Part shown: positions 48,827 to 56,695 of the stretch, one piece after another
Position numbering within the stretch: position 1 is the first letter of the stretch
Layout of the letters: each line of letters opens with the position of its first letter
Source of the DNA: Bin87 sp034423575
GTDB taxonomy: Bacteria > Chloroflexota > Dehalococcoidia > Lucifugimonadales > UBA3495
Direction: 5' to 3'
Assembly (NCBI GenBank): GCA_034423575.1
Contig: DAOUIF010000053.1
Span: 3,132-67,131, forward strand
Length of the DNA stretch: 64,000 nucleotides
Translations under genes and position numbers: made by a program
Notes under the pieces: model-generated
The model's input: the letters and a program-made list of their open reading frames with translations, nothing else
Told to the model about the DNA's origin: nothing
The model's database searches: none

Positions 48827-49148
48827 ACGGCGTGATTAAGTTTAATTGCAACTGCATCGAAGCAAGCAGCCCGGGGAGGCAACGGTGCCCCGTATCGGAG
48901 ACGTTCCAACATTGTCCACCGATTTGACAGATCCGGGATAGGTTTAGCATAAGGTATATCCCCCTCCGCATTTATCGCAGTTCATCTCTGTCATCTTCGC
49001 GAAGTCTGAACCTTTCGACGCCCTCAAATCTGGTGGACTAGATTTACTCCGTCGTGAGGACGTCGCATAAGTGAATAATCGTTTTCCGTAACGAGGGCAC
49101 CGCGTGCACTACGTTGTCGCATCGCAACGATCTCTTGCGACCATGCAA
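48827..49148. other. AT-richer gap without genes
   Basis: About 320 bases between hemW and the P63C gene. No gene, repeat A/B copy or hairpin of note is visible. Base composition shifts here toward A+T, marking the left edge of the probable transferred segment up to about 50.7 kb. Confidence 0.6.
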
Positions 49149-50129
49149 TCATCCACCTTGGTTGGGATCCTTGAAGTTGAGTGGAATGGTCTCGTTTTGT
49201 TTGGGGTAGGCGATCGCGATATTTTTCTGCAAATCAGGCCAACTGGTTGAGACCCTCATGACGGCAACTACCCCCGCAAGGTGCTGCTGCAGTTTGGGAT
49301 GGCCTAGATCAGGGGTAAACCATTGATGATGCTTTGCTGCTCGGTGACCGTTCGGCTGGACAGGATTCTTGCGCCTCAACTCATCCAAAATCCCTGGCGC
49401 TAACCGCTCATATACTAAACTGTTGGTGTACTTGCCGATAACTGACGGGCGTTTGACCGAATACACGTTCGGCCAGCCCTTGAGACGGCAAATATGCTCG
49501 TAAAACTCGAACGGAAACGTCCTCGTCCACGGTTGTAGCTCTTTAGCGATAAACTTCTCAAGAATGTTGGCCAAGGCACGCTCTTCGCGAACCCGCTGGT
49601 ACCCCGTGGCCTCGTCTACTAGCGCAATGATGCCCACTCGCACGAAACCACGCCACAGCAACCAGGCCCTCGTGACTATCGTGGACTGTCGTGGCCCAGT
49701 GGAGTTGCAACGGTCAGCCTGAATGATGGCGTCGCATAGGTCGGACAACATCGTTGCAGGATAGCCGTAGGCCACAGCACCAGATTGCAACCGGAACCGG
49801 ATTGGCGACCGCAATGCCGAGGATAATTCGGGTGATATGAAAGGTTTGATCCACTGTTGAGTGGCAAATCTCGGGATTTTGGTGCCGCCAAGTTCCTTGG
49901 CTTCGTCCGCGCTCCTAGCACCTCCTCTGATGGCGCCGACACTGGTGAACACGCCGCGTTGGCTCAACACCCTCGTTTCGTCCTCCAGTACATAGCAGGA
50001 GATCTCGATGTCGCCAATCACCAGAGGATTGTCGGACGTGCCAGCTATTACTTGTAGGTCTTTGGCATCCCTGCCAGGATCATACGAAAAGATTTTGTCA
50101 ACCATTTTGTCCAATTCCTCATCGCGCAT
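49149..50129 (-). CDS. P63C domain protein
   Basis: This 326-residue protein carries a P63C domain in its C-terminal half: ALANILEKFIAKELQPWTRTFP near residue 185, FEFYEHICRLKGWP, KRPSVIGKYTNSLVYERLAPGILDELRRKNP and GHPKLQQHLAGVVAVMRVS. P63C is linked to phages and mobile islands; its function is unknown. The N-terminal 160 residues contain a conserved-looking ISCYVLEDETRVLSQRGVF patch. The DNA is AT-richer than the surroundings. A zinc-ribbon gene lies 133 bases upstream on the same strand. Confidence 0.85.
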   Translation of the reverse strand: MRDEELDKMVDKIFSYDPGRDAKDLQVIAGTSDNPLVIGDIEISCYVLEDETRVLSQRGVFTSVGAIRGGARSADEAKELGGTKIPRFATQQWIKPFISPELSSALRSPIRFRLQSGAVAYGYPATMLSDLCDAIIQADRCNSTGPRQSTIVTRAWLLWRGFVRVGIIALVDEATGYQRVREERALANILEKFIAKELQPWTRTFPFEFYEHICRLKGWPNVYSVKRPSVIGKYTNSLVYERLAPGILDELRRKNPVQPNGHRAAKHHQWFTPDLGHPKLQQHLAGVVAVMRVSTSWPDLQKNIAIAYPKQNETIPLNFKDPNQGG

Positions 50130-50262
50130 TTCGGCTTGACTTTCAACTCCAGAGATGGTTCACGTGACGATCAGCAGGTACTCCAAAATCAGAAAAACAT
50201 TTGCCGCTCCAGTGCGGTTAATGTCCGAAGACCTTAATCTACGCACCTAAAACGCAAAAAGC

Positions 50263-50685
50263 TCAGTCGGCAGTAGCAGAGCTCAGACGCGTGAGCATCG
50301 ACTTCGCAGTTTTTGCGCTCACGCCTATTTGTGTGGACAACGCTGCCGGCGAGACGTTATTGCCGTCTCTTGCGTACAGGTAGATCGCTTGCAGCCATTG
50401 GTGAAGGCCGACATGGGATCTCTCCAATATCGTGCGGGTACGGACGGTAAACTCAGCATCGCAGGAGGTGCATCTGTAATAGCCTGCGCGTGCATTTTTG
50501 CGTGCAGATACCTGACACCTGCCTCGACACCTTGGGCAGACGGCTTGATCTCCCCAACGGCGTTGCTCGAAATAAACTCGAGCCATTTCAGGATTACAGA
50601 AGATATCCCGGACCAGGTTAGACTCGCCGATCGTATCTTTGCCCAAAACCGCCCTCCATACATAATATGCTGATATTAGCAGCAT
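50263..50685 (-). CDS. IS1595-type zinc-ribbon protein lacking a transposase domain
   Basis: This 140-residue protein matches only the N-terminal part of IS1595/ISXO2 transposases: YFEQRRWGDQAVCPRCRG near residue 38, a zinc ribbon with CPRC and CTSC pairs, the FTVRTRTILERSHVGLHQWLQAIYL segment and LSTQIGVSAKTAKSMLTRL. The DDE domain that should follow is absent and the frame ends cleanly. It is either a transposase remnant or a stand-alone DNA-binding protein paired with P63C. It lies in AT-richer DNA. Confidence 0.8.
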   Translation of the reverse strand: MLLISAYYVWRAVLGKDTIGESNLVRDIFCNPEMARVYFEQRRWGDQAVCPRCRGRCQVSARKNARAGYYRCTSCDAEFTVRTRTILERSHVGLHQWLQAIYLYARDGNNVSPAALSTQIGVSAKTAKSMLTRLSSATAD

Positions 50686-50732
50686 GTTCTATGGGAGTCA
50701 AGTTCCAAAATCGATCGCGACCTACCGAGCGA

Positions 50733-50760
50733 TTGACCGAGCGACCATTGGGCCTATGCT
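50733..50760 (+). promoter_or_regulatory. Promoter of the epoxide hydrolase gene
   Basis: TTGACC (50733-50738) and TATGCT (50755-50760) are spaced by 16 bases, 75 bases before the ATG. Confidence 0.45.
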
Positions 50761-50834
50761 AAACTGCCGCCAACGGTCGCCCATGGCGTCAGTTCCTACT
50801 TGAATACAACCCAATTCCCCCCGGAGGTTCAACC

Positions 50835-52061
50835 ATGGCGGTACAGCCTTACACCATCAGCGTATCCGACGACGTGCTCGAAGACCTGCGGCATCGCCTG
50901 AACCACGTGCGCTGGCCCGACGAGATCCCCGGCGCCGAGTGGGATTACGGCTCCAATCTCGACTACATCAAGGAGTTGGTGGCCTACTGGCAGGACGGCT
51001 TTGACTGGCGTAAAGCGGAGGCCGGCCTCAACGCCTTCGCCAACTTCTACACCACCATCGAGGGCCAGGGCATCCACTTCATCCACGAGAAGGGCAAGGG
51101 GCCCAACCCCATGCCCATCATCGTCACCCACGGCTGGCCCGGCTCCATCTACGAGATGCACAAGATCATTCCGATGCTCACCGACCCGGCCAGCCACGGC
51201 GGCGACGCGGCTGACTCCTTCGACGTGGTCGTCCCCTCCATGCCCGGCTACGGATTCAGCGCGCAGACCCGCGACCGCGGCGTCAACACCCGTCGCATCG
51301 CCGAATTGTGGGACATCCTCATGGCCCATGAGCTGGGATACCAGAGCTACGCCGCGCAGGGCGGCGACTGGGGCGCCGGCGTCACCGCCCGCCTGGGTTA
51401 TCACCACGCCAACCACGTCCTCGGAATCCACACCACCTCCGTGACCCAGGCCATTCCCTACCAGGGCGCCAGCCTCGAAGGTTTGAGCACGCGCGAGCGT
51501 CTGGAGCAGGTCATCGGCACGCCCCAGGGCGGGTATCGCCGCGACTTCGCCGCCACCCTGTCCGACGAGGAGCTGGGCATGATTGACCAGCGGGTCTCCT
51601 GGCAGGCGGCCGAGGGCGGCTACGCCCACATCCAGGGCACCAAGCCCCAGACCCTGGCCTACGGCCTCAACGACTCCCCCGTGGGTCTCTGCGCGTGGAT
51701 CGTCGAGAAATACCGCACCTGGAGCGACTGCAACGGCGACGTGGAGAGCGTTTACACCAAGGATGACCTGCTCACCACCGTGATGATCTACTGGGTCACC
51801 CAGACCATCAACTCCAGCACCCGACTGTACTACGAGAACAGCCGCACCCCGTGGTACTTCGGCCCCGACGACCAGATCGGCGTCCCCTGCGCCATTGCAG
51901 TGTTCCCCAAGGAACTGTCCACGCCGCCGCGTTCCTGGGCCGAGCGCACCTACAACGTCCAGCGCTGGACCGAGATGGACAGCGGTGGCCACTTCGCCGC
52001 CCTGGAGAAGCCGGCCGAGTTGGTGAACGACATGCGCGAGTTCTTTCGGGGGCTGCGGTAA
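50835..52061 (+). CDS. Epoxide hydrolase (EHN-type)
   Basis: This 408-residue protein has an N-terminal EHN region (YTISVSDDVLEDLRHRLNHVRWPDEIPG) and an alpha/beta hydrolase core. THGWPGSIYEM near residue 97 is the HGWP oxyanion motif, and QGGDWGAGVTARLG near residue 175 holds the nucleophilic aspartate in the DWG context. SSTRLYYENSR near residue 318 contains a lid tyrosine, and SGGHFAALEKPAEL near residue 385 the catalytic histidine. It opens epoxides to diols. GGAGG precedes the ATG. Confidence 0.93.
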   Translation: MAVQPYTISVSDDVLEDLRHRLNHVRWPDEIPGAEWDYGSNLDYIKELVAYWQDGFDWRKAEAGLNAFANFYTTIEGQGIHFIHEKGKGPNPMPIIVTHGWPGSIYEMHKIIPMLTDPASHGGDAADSFDVVVPSMPGYGFSAQTRDRGVNTRRIAELWDILMAHELGYQSYAAQGGDWGAGVTARLGYHHANHVLGIHTTSVTQAIPYQGASLEGLSTRERLEQVIGTPQGGYRRDFAATLSDEELGMIDQRVSWQAAEGGYAHIQGTKPQTLAYGLNDSPVGLCAWIVEKYRTWSDCNGDVESVYTKDDLLTTVMIYWVTQTINSSTRLYYENSRTPWYFGPDDQIGVPCAIAVFPKELSTPPRSWAERTYNVQRWTEMDSGGHFAALEKPAELVNDMREFFRGLR

Positions 52062-52111
52062 CAAGGTTGACGCGGTGATGCAAACATTTCCCCGGTGAGC
52101 GGAGTTTGGCC

Positions 52112-52600
52112 ATGGGTCCCACAGAATGGACGATCATCGGCGTCGGCGTCGCCCTCCTTTTGGCACTGGTTTCTATGACAAGGGTAGGCAATTCATCCCT
52201 TCAAAACGCGCTGAAGGCAAGCAGCGCCGAAATCAGAACAGAGATATATGGAGTCAAGACGGAGATTGCCGAAGTCAGAACGGAAATTATCGAGCTGCGC
52301 GCGGAGCTGAAAGGCGATGTCGCGAATGTAAGAACGGAAATTGCCGACCTGCGCACGGAGTTGAAGAGTGACATGGCCGACCTGCGCACGGAGTTGAAGG
52401 GTGACATGGCCGACCTGCGCTCGGAGTTGAAACTCGACTTTCAGGCCAACCGCGCCGAAATCATCACCAACCGCCGGATGCTCGGACGGTTTGCGTTGCA
52501 TCGCCACGGCGACGATGGTTTGCCCCTGGCTCCGCTGACCGACGCCCTGGAGCCCCTGGACGGCAACGACCCACAGGACAACGAAAACGGGAGCGACTAG
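52112..52600 (+). CDS. Membrane-anchored coiled-coil protein with 11-residue repeats
   Basis: From the ATG at 52112, 7 bases after GGAG, the protein has 162 residues. Residues 5-21 form a membrane helix (TEWTIIGVGVALLLALV). Residues 30-125 form a long coiled coil with 11-residue units such as DMADLRTELKG, encoded by 33-bp tandem repeats (52337-52435). The C-terminus is acidic. Hendecad repeats favour long right-handed coils. Function unknown. It resembles the proteins at 6016 and 60294 in layout. Confidence 0.85.
   Translation: MGPTEWTIIGVGVALLLALVSMTRVGNSSLQNALKASSAEIRTEIYGVKTEIAEVRTEIIELRAELKGDVANVRTEIADLRTELKSDMADLRTELKGDMADLRSELKLDFQANRAEIITNRRMLGRFALHRHGDDGLPLAPLTDALEPLDGNDPQDNENGSD
52337..52435 (+). 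repeat. Three 33-bp in-frame tandem repeats
   Basis: Units 52337-52369, 52370-52402 and 52403-52435 are near identical and encode EIADLRTELKS, DMADLRTELKG and DMADLRSELKL. Related but more diverged units precede them from about 52283. Confidence 0.93.
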
Positions 52601-52713
52601 CGCCATTTCAACATGTCCGGCTGACAGCGTTCCCAAAACCCGCTACCATATCCACCAATGAACCTCTAACTCACGCCGGCTCGCCGGCCCTCACTCAAGG
52701 AGGAACCCGTTAC

Positions 52714-53901
52714 ATGATTACCAGATTTGGCAGCCTTTGGGCCGGCAACGTCGACATGGATAACCCCGGCTACCAGGGCACTCCCGCCAACGACCGTTGG
52801 CTCTCCGACGAGGAACTGGCCGGCGGCGCCATTGAGAAGGCGGAGCAGATCGCCATCGCCATGGACCGCCTCGGCTACGACACCTTCTGGGCCGCCGAGC
52901 ACCACTTCCAGCGGGAAGGCTACGAGGTGATTCCCAACCTGCTGATGCTCTGGGTGCACCTGGCCCACCTGACCGAGAAGCTACGGTTCGGCTGCGGTTT
53001 CAACATCAACCCCATGTGGAATCCCCTGCGCCTGGCCGAGGACTACGCCACCGCCGACTGGCTGACCGATGGCCGCGTCCGCTTCGGCGTCGGCCGCGGG
53101 TACCACACCCGCGAGGTCGAGGTCTTTGGCTCCCCCATCATGGACCAGAACGCCAACCGCGAGCTCTTTGAGGAGCAGGTTGAGGTCATGTGGAAGGCGT
53201 TCAACCAGCGCAGTTTCTCTCACCACGGCAAGCACTACGACATTCCGCCCAACGTGCCCTATCGCGGCTACGACCTGGAGGAGATCACCCTGGTCCCCCG
53301 GCCCAAGTACGATGTCGAATGGTGGCAGCCAGTGGTGTCCGCCAGCGACCGGGCCATCAACTTCATGGCCCGCTGGGGCATCAAGGGCATCATCGGCGGC
53401 GGCGCGGCCACCGGCGGCGCAAGCGACGAGGTGATCCACCGGTGGCAGGCCATCCATGCCGAACACGGCAAGGAATGGGAACTGGGCGAGGGTCTCGCCG
53501 TGGGCTACTCGGTGCAGATCGCCAACTCCGAGAAGGAGGCCATGGACCAGGCCCGCCTGTGGATGGAAGAGCGGGTCAAGATGTTCGGCCCCCTCGGCTT
53601 CATCGCCGGCCTGTCCCAGGAGCAGCTGGATGCCCTGAACGCCTTCGGCCGCCCGGTGCCCCAGGGCCTCAAGATGCCCACCATCGAGGAGTCCGTGGCC
53701 GCCGGCCAGTACCTTGTCGGCCCGCCGGATCGCATCACCGAGCAGTTGATGGAAATCCAGGAACGCTATCCCGGCCTGGAGGAGGTCAACATCGGCATCA
53801 CCAACATGGGCATGCCGACCTCCGCGTCCATGGACCAGCTGGAATGGTTCGCCCGGGACGTCATGCCCCACTTCAACACCAAGCAGGGCGCGGACAACTA
53901 G
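52714..53901 (+). CDS. LLM class flavin-dependent oxidoreductase
   Basis: This 395-residue luciferase-like monooxygenase has the expected RLGYDTFWAAEHHFQREGY near residue 50, RFGCGFNINPMWNPLRLAEDYATADWLTDGRVRFGVGRGY near residue 95 and the closing GPPDRITEQLMEI. It uses FMNH2 or F420H2 and oxygen to oxidise an unknown organic compound. SAR202 Chloroflexota carry large expansions of this family. GGAGGA lies before the ATG. It ends before the hairpin at 53926. Confidence 0.93.
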   Translation: MITRFGSLWAGNVDMDNPGYQGTPANDRWLSDEELAGGAIEKAEQIAIAMDRLGYDTFWAAEHHFQREGYEVIPNLLMLWVHLAHLTEKLRFGCGFNINPMWNPLRLAEDYATADWLTDGRVRFGVGRGYHTREVEVFGSPIMDQNANRELFEEQVEVMWKAFNQRSFSHHGKHYDIPPNVPYRGYDLEEITLVPRPKYDVEWWQPVVSASDRAINFMARWGIKGIIGGGAATGGASDEVIHRWQAIHAEHGKEWELGEGLAVGYSVQIANSEKEAMDQARLWMEERVKMFGPLGFIAGLSQEQLDALNAFGRPVPQGLKMPTIEESVAAGQYLVGPPDRITEQLMEIQERYPGLEEVNIGITNMGMPTSASMDQLEWFARDVMPHFNTKQGADN

Positions 53902-53925
53902 AACCCTGATAAATTGCGTCGATCG

Positions 53926-53956
53926 CGTAGGGGCGGCGGTTCACGTCGCCTCTACG
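53926..53956. terminator. Hairpin after the flavin oxidoreductase gene
   Basis: An imperfect stem CGTAG...CTACG with further G+C pairs (53926-53956) follows the stop by 24 bases. It resembles the other GGGGCG hairpins but is less perfect. Confidence 0.5.
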
Positions 53957-53982
53957 ATTGTATGTAGAGCCGGGAAATACCC

Positions 53983-54999
53983 TTGACCGCTGATCGCCAG
54001 TCCCCGGTCGTCGTCCTCGGCGCCACCACCTGGGGCACTACCCTCGCCGTCCTGGCTGCGCGTAACGGCGCCCCGGTGCGTCTCCTCTGCCGCACGTCAG
54101 ACGAGGCGGAAGCGCTGCGCCGCGCCGGTGAGCACGCCCGTCGTCTGCCCGGCGTGCCGTTCCCCGACACATTATCCGTCGAACATGACCCGGCGCCGGC
54201 CCTGCGCGATGCGTGTCTCGTCATAGTCGCCGTGCCGTCCGACCGTTTCCGGCAGAACCTGAAACGCATCGCGCCCCACGTCCCGGCTGACGCGGTGGTT
54301 CTCAGCGTTACAAAAGGACTGGAACTGCCCGCCGGCCTGCGCATGAGCGAAGTGCTGGCGCAGGAACTGCCCGTGCATCCACCCGGACGGTTTGCCGTGC
54401 TGTCCGGCCCCAACCTGGCTGGCGAGATCATCAGCGGGAAACCCGCCCTCACCGTGGTGGCATCCGGCGACGAGGAGGCCGGCCGGCTGGCCCAGGACAC
54501 CCTGATGTCGCCGGCCTTCCGCATCTACACCAGCGACGACGTGGTGGGCGTGGAGATGGGCGGCGCGCTGAAGAACATCATCGCCCTGGCCGCCGGCATC
54601 GCCGATGGCATGGACGCGGGCAACAACGCCAAAGCGGCCCTGGTGACCCGCGGCCTGAACGAGATTGGACGCCTGGGCATCGCCGCCGGCGCCCAGCTCA
54701 TGACCTTCGCCGGCCTGGCCGGCCTGGGCGACGTGATGGCGACGTGCAACAGTCCGCTGAGTCGCAACCGGCGCGTCGGCGAGGAGTTGGCCCGTGGCCG
54801 TCAATTGCCGGACATCCTGGCCGACATGGGCGCCGTCGCCGAGGGCGTGAACACCACCGTGGCCGCTCTGGAAATCGCCGAGCGGTTGGACGTGGACCTG
54901 CCCATCACTCGCCTGATGTCGCAGGTGCTGTTCGAAGGGCTTCCCGCAGCGGAGTGCATCCCCGCGCTCATGGAACGCCCGCCCCGCTCGGAGTGGTAG
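53983..54999 (+). CDS. gpsA: Glycerol-3-phosphate dehydrogenase [NAD(P)+]
   Basis: This 338-residue protein starts at a TTG. VVVLGATTWGTTLAVLAARNG near residue 8 is the NAD(P)-binding loop (GAGSWGTALA in most), altered at two positions. LSVTKGLEL near residue 106, AVLSGPNLAGEIISGKP near residue 137, EMGGALKNIIALAAGIADGMDAGNNAKAAL near residue 190 with the catalytic lysine, and AGLGDVMATCNSPLSRNRRVG near residue 245 are classical. It makes sn-glycerol-3-phosphate for phospholipids. Confidence 0.93.
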   Translation: MTADRQSPVVVLGATTWGTTLAVLAARNGAPVRLLCRTSDEAEALRRAGEHARRLPGVPFPDTLSVEHDPAPALRDACLVIVAVPSDRFRQNLKRIAPHVPADAVVLSVTKGLELPAGLRMSEVLAQELPVHPPGRFAVLSGPNLAGEIISGKPALTVVASGDEEAGRLAQDTLMSPAFRIYTSDDVVGVEMGGALKNIIALAAGIADGMDAGNNAKAALVTRGLNEIGRLGIAAGAQLMTFAGLAGLGDVMATCNSPLSRNRRVGEELARGRQLPDILADMGAVAEGVNTTVAALEIAERLDVDLPITRLMSQVLFEGLPAAECIPALMERPPRSEW

Positions 55000-55036
55000 C
55001 CGCGTCCTGAGTGGCAGCAAGGCGAGTGGCCACCAG

Positions 55037-55366
55037 TTATTGCCACCAGCCGGAGCCGCGGAGGCGGCGCATCAGGGCGCGCACCAGCGGTACGCTGATG
55101 TTGGCTGCCGATTCTTCATCATCGTCATCCTCGCCCATGGAAACGTACACCAGGTTGCGGTTCCGGCGGACACGGGCCGGGATTTCCCGGTATTCCAGGT
55201 ATTCGTTCATCAGCCGCTCCAGCAGCACCGCCAGCAGATCCGGGTCGGCCCCATCGATGGCCATCTGGTACATGGGAGATTGCCCCAGACGCGGGGCCAT
55301 CCAGTCGGCCATCTCCTCGATGCCGGCATCGTCAAAGGGATTGCCCCACTGGACTTTCTCGGTCAC
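55037..55366 (-). CDS. Hypothetical protein
   Basis: A GTG at 55366, seven bases after GGAG, gives 109 residues; an ATG at 55408 is the other choice (123 residues). The sequence is helical with a central LLAVLLERLMNEYLEYREI and an acidic stretch GEDDDDEESAAN. No family is recognised. It lies between convergent gpsA and the Fic gene on the same strand as Fic. Confidence 0.6.
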   Translation of the reverse strand: MTEKVQWGNPFDDAGIEEMADWMAPRLGQSPMYQMAIDGADPDLLAVLLERLMNEYLEYREIPARVRRNRNLVYVSMGEDDDDEESAANISVPLVRALMRRLRGSGWWQ

Positions 55367-55428
55367 GCCGCTTCTCCCGACAACCTGGTTGGCCTCTGAT
55401 CTTATCACTCCGCCGGCGCCGGCCCACG

Positions 55429-56598
55429 TTACAATGGCTCCGTCCCCTCGCTCAGGATGGACAGGTATTGATCGTAGGCGAACAGCCGGTTGCGCCGCTG
55501 CCCCGTGATTTCGCGGACGATGCCCAGGTCAACCAGCGCGCGCATCGTGGCGGATACCGCCCGAAATGACAACTGGGTATGTTGGGCTGCATCCGACAAT
55601 GAAAGAATGGGGTGCGCCGTCAATACTTGGTGCATTTGCAAGGCAGTGATAGCCCGGCGACCGCTTTGTCGGATGAGGCTGCGGTCCGTCTCGAACAGGC
55701 GAGACAGGCGCAGCGTCGTTTCCGCCGCCTCAGTGGCGGTTTCGCGCACCCCATCCAGGAAAAACAGCAGCCATCGTTCCCAGTCTCCGGTGTGACGCAC
55801 CCGATCCAGCATTTGGTAGTAGACGGATCTGTGCCGCTTGAAGAACAGGCTTAGATACAGCACCGGATCCTGCAACGCTCCGGCGTGGCAGAGCAGCAGG
55901 GTAATCAGCAGCCGTCCGACTCGACCGTTCCCATCGAGGAACGGATGGATGGTTTCAAACTGCAAATGGGCAAGACCTGCCCGCAAAAGAATAGGCATCC
56001 CATCATCGCTTGCATGACAAAAGCTTTCCAAGTCACCCATACATTCGGACACCAGGTGGTGGGGAGGTGGCACGGAGTCGGCCTCGCCGGGTCTTCTTCC
56101 GCCGATCCAGTTTTGCGAGGTGCGAAATTCTCCTGGGTGCAAGTGACTGCCGCGTCCACTGGATAGCAGGATGCCGTGCATCTCTCGAAGCAGCCGGTTG
56201 GACAGAGGGAATCCGCTGCGCATCCGTTCCAGCCCGTGTTCCATAGCAGCCACGTAATTCGATACTTCGGCTAGGTCGTCGACAGGCACGCCTGGAACCT
56301 CGGCCACTTCGGACAGCAGCAAATCCGCCAGCGATGATCGAAAGCCTTCAATCTGAGAAGACAGCACTGCCTCTTTGCGCACGTATGCGTAAATGAAAAG
56401 CGCCTTGTCCGGTATCAAGGAGGAGGTGGCGCTCAATCCTCCCAGCGCAAGGGACGCTGCTTCCAGGGTTTGCAGGAACTGACCGTCCAGTTCCAAAGGT
56501 GGATCCGGCGGCAACGGGTCAGGTACAAAGGCGCTGATCCGTTCGCCGCCAACCACCCGAACCTCGTAACGTCCAATCGCCCCGCGTTCCATCGCCAT
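55429..56598 (-). CDS. Fic family AMP-transferase-like protein
   Basis: This 389-residue protein has an N-terminal Fic_N region with inhibitory motif LSSQIEG near residue 80 ((S/T)xxxE(G/N)), the Fic core HPFLDGNGRVGRLL near residue 217, and a C-terminal winged helix (SLSDAAQHTQLSFRAVSATMRALVDLGIVREITGQRR). Fic proteins transfer AMP to target proteins and the N-terminal helix blocks ATP binding. The winged helix suggests self-regulation. It is the gene after the phage module on the same strand. Confidence 0.92.
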   Translation of the reverse strand: MAMERGAIGRYEVRVVGGERISAFVPDPLPPDPPLELDGQFLQTLEAASLALGGLSATSSLIPDKALFIYAYVRKEAVLSSQIEGFRSSLADLLLSEVAEVPGVPVDDLAEVSNYVAAMEHGLERMRSGFPLSNRLLREMHGILLSSGRGSHLHPGEFRTSQNWIGGRRPGEADSVPPPHHLVSECMGDLESFCHASDDGMPILLRAGLAHLQFETIHPFLDGNGRVGRLLITLLLCHAGALQDPVLYLSLFFKRHRSVYYQMLDRVRHTGDWERWLLFFLDGVRETATEAAETTLRLSRLFETDRSLIRQSGRRAITALQMHQVLTAHPILSLSDAAQHTQLSFRAVSATMRALVDLGIVREITGQRRNRLFAYDQYLSILSEGTEPL

Positions 56599-56618
56599 CC
56601 CGTCCCTTATTGTACTTT

Positions 56619-56645
56619 CGGTAAATAACCGACGGCACTATTATA
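56619..56645 (-). promoter_or_regulatory. Promoter and palindrome upstream of the Fic gene
   Basis: On the minus strand TATAAT occupies 56645 to 56640. Just downstream lies a CGGTAAATAACCG palindrome (56619-56631), between promoter and start, where the winged-helix domain of Fic could bind. Confidence 0.45.
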
Positions 56646-56695
56646 CTTTAGCGCCGTAAACGCAAATAAGACTGTCGATGCGTCTGCGTCAATCC

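Noticed and set aside
50263..50685. Complete IS1595 insertion sequence
   Set aside because: No DDE domain and no terminal inverted repeats were found around the zinc-ribbon gene.
50829..52064. 411-codon minus-strand open frame
   Set aside because: Exact antisense of the epoxide hydrolase gene; composition is shadow-like.
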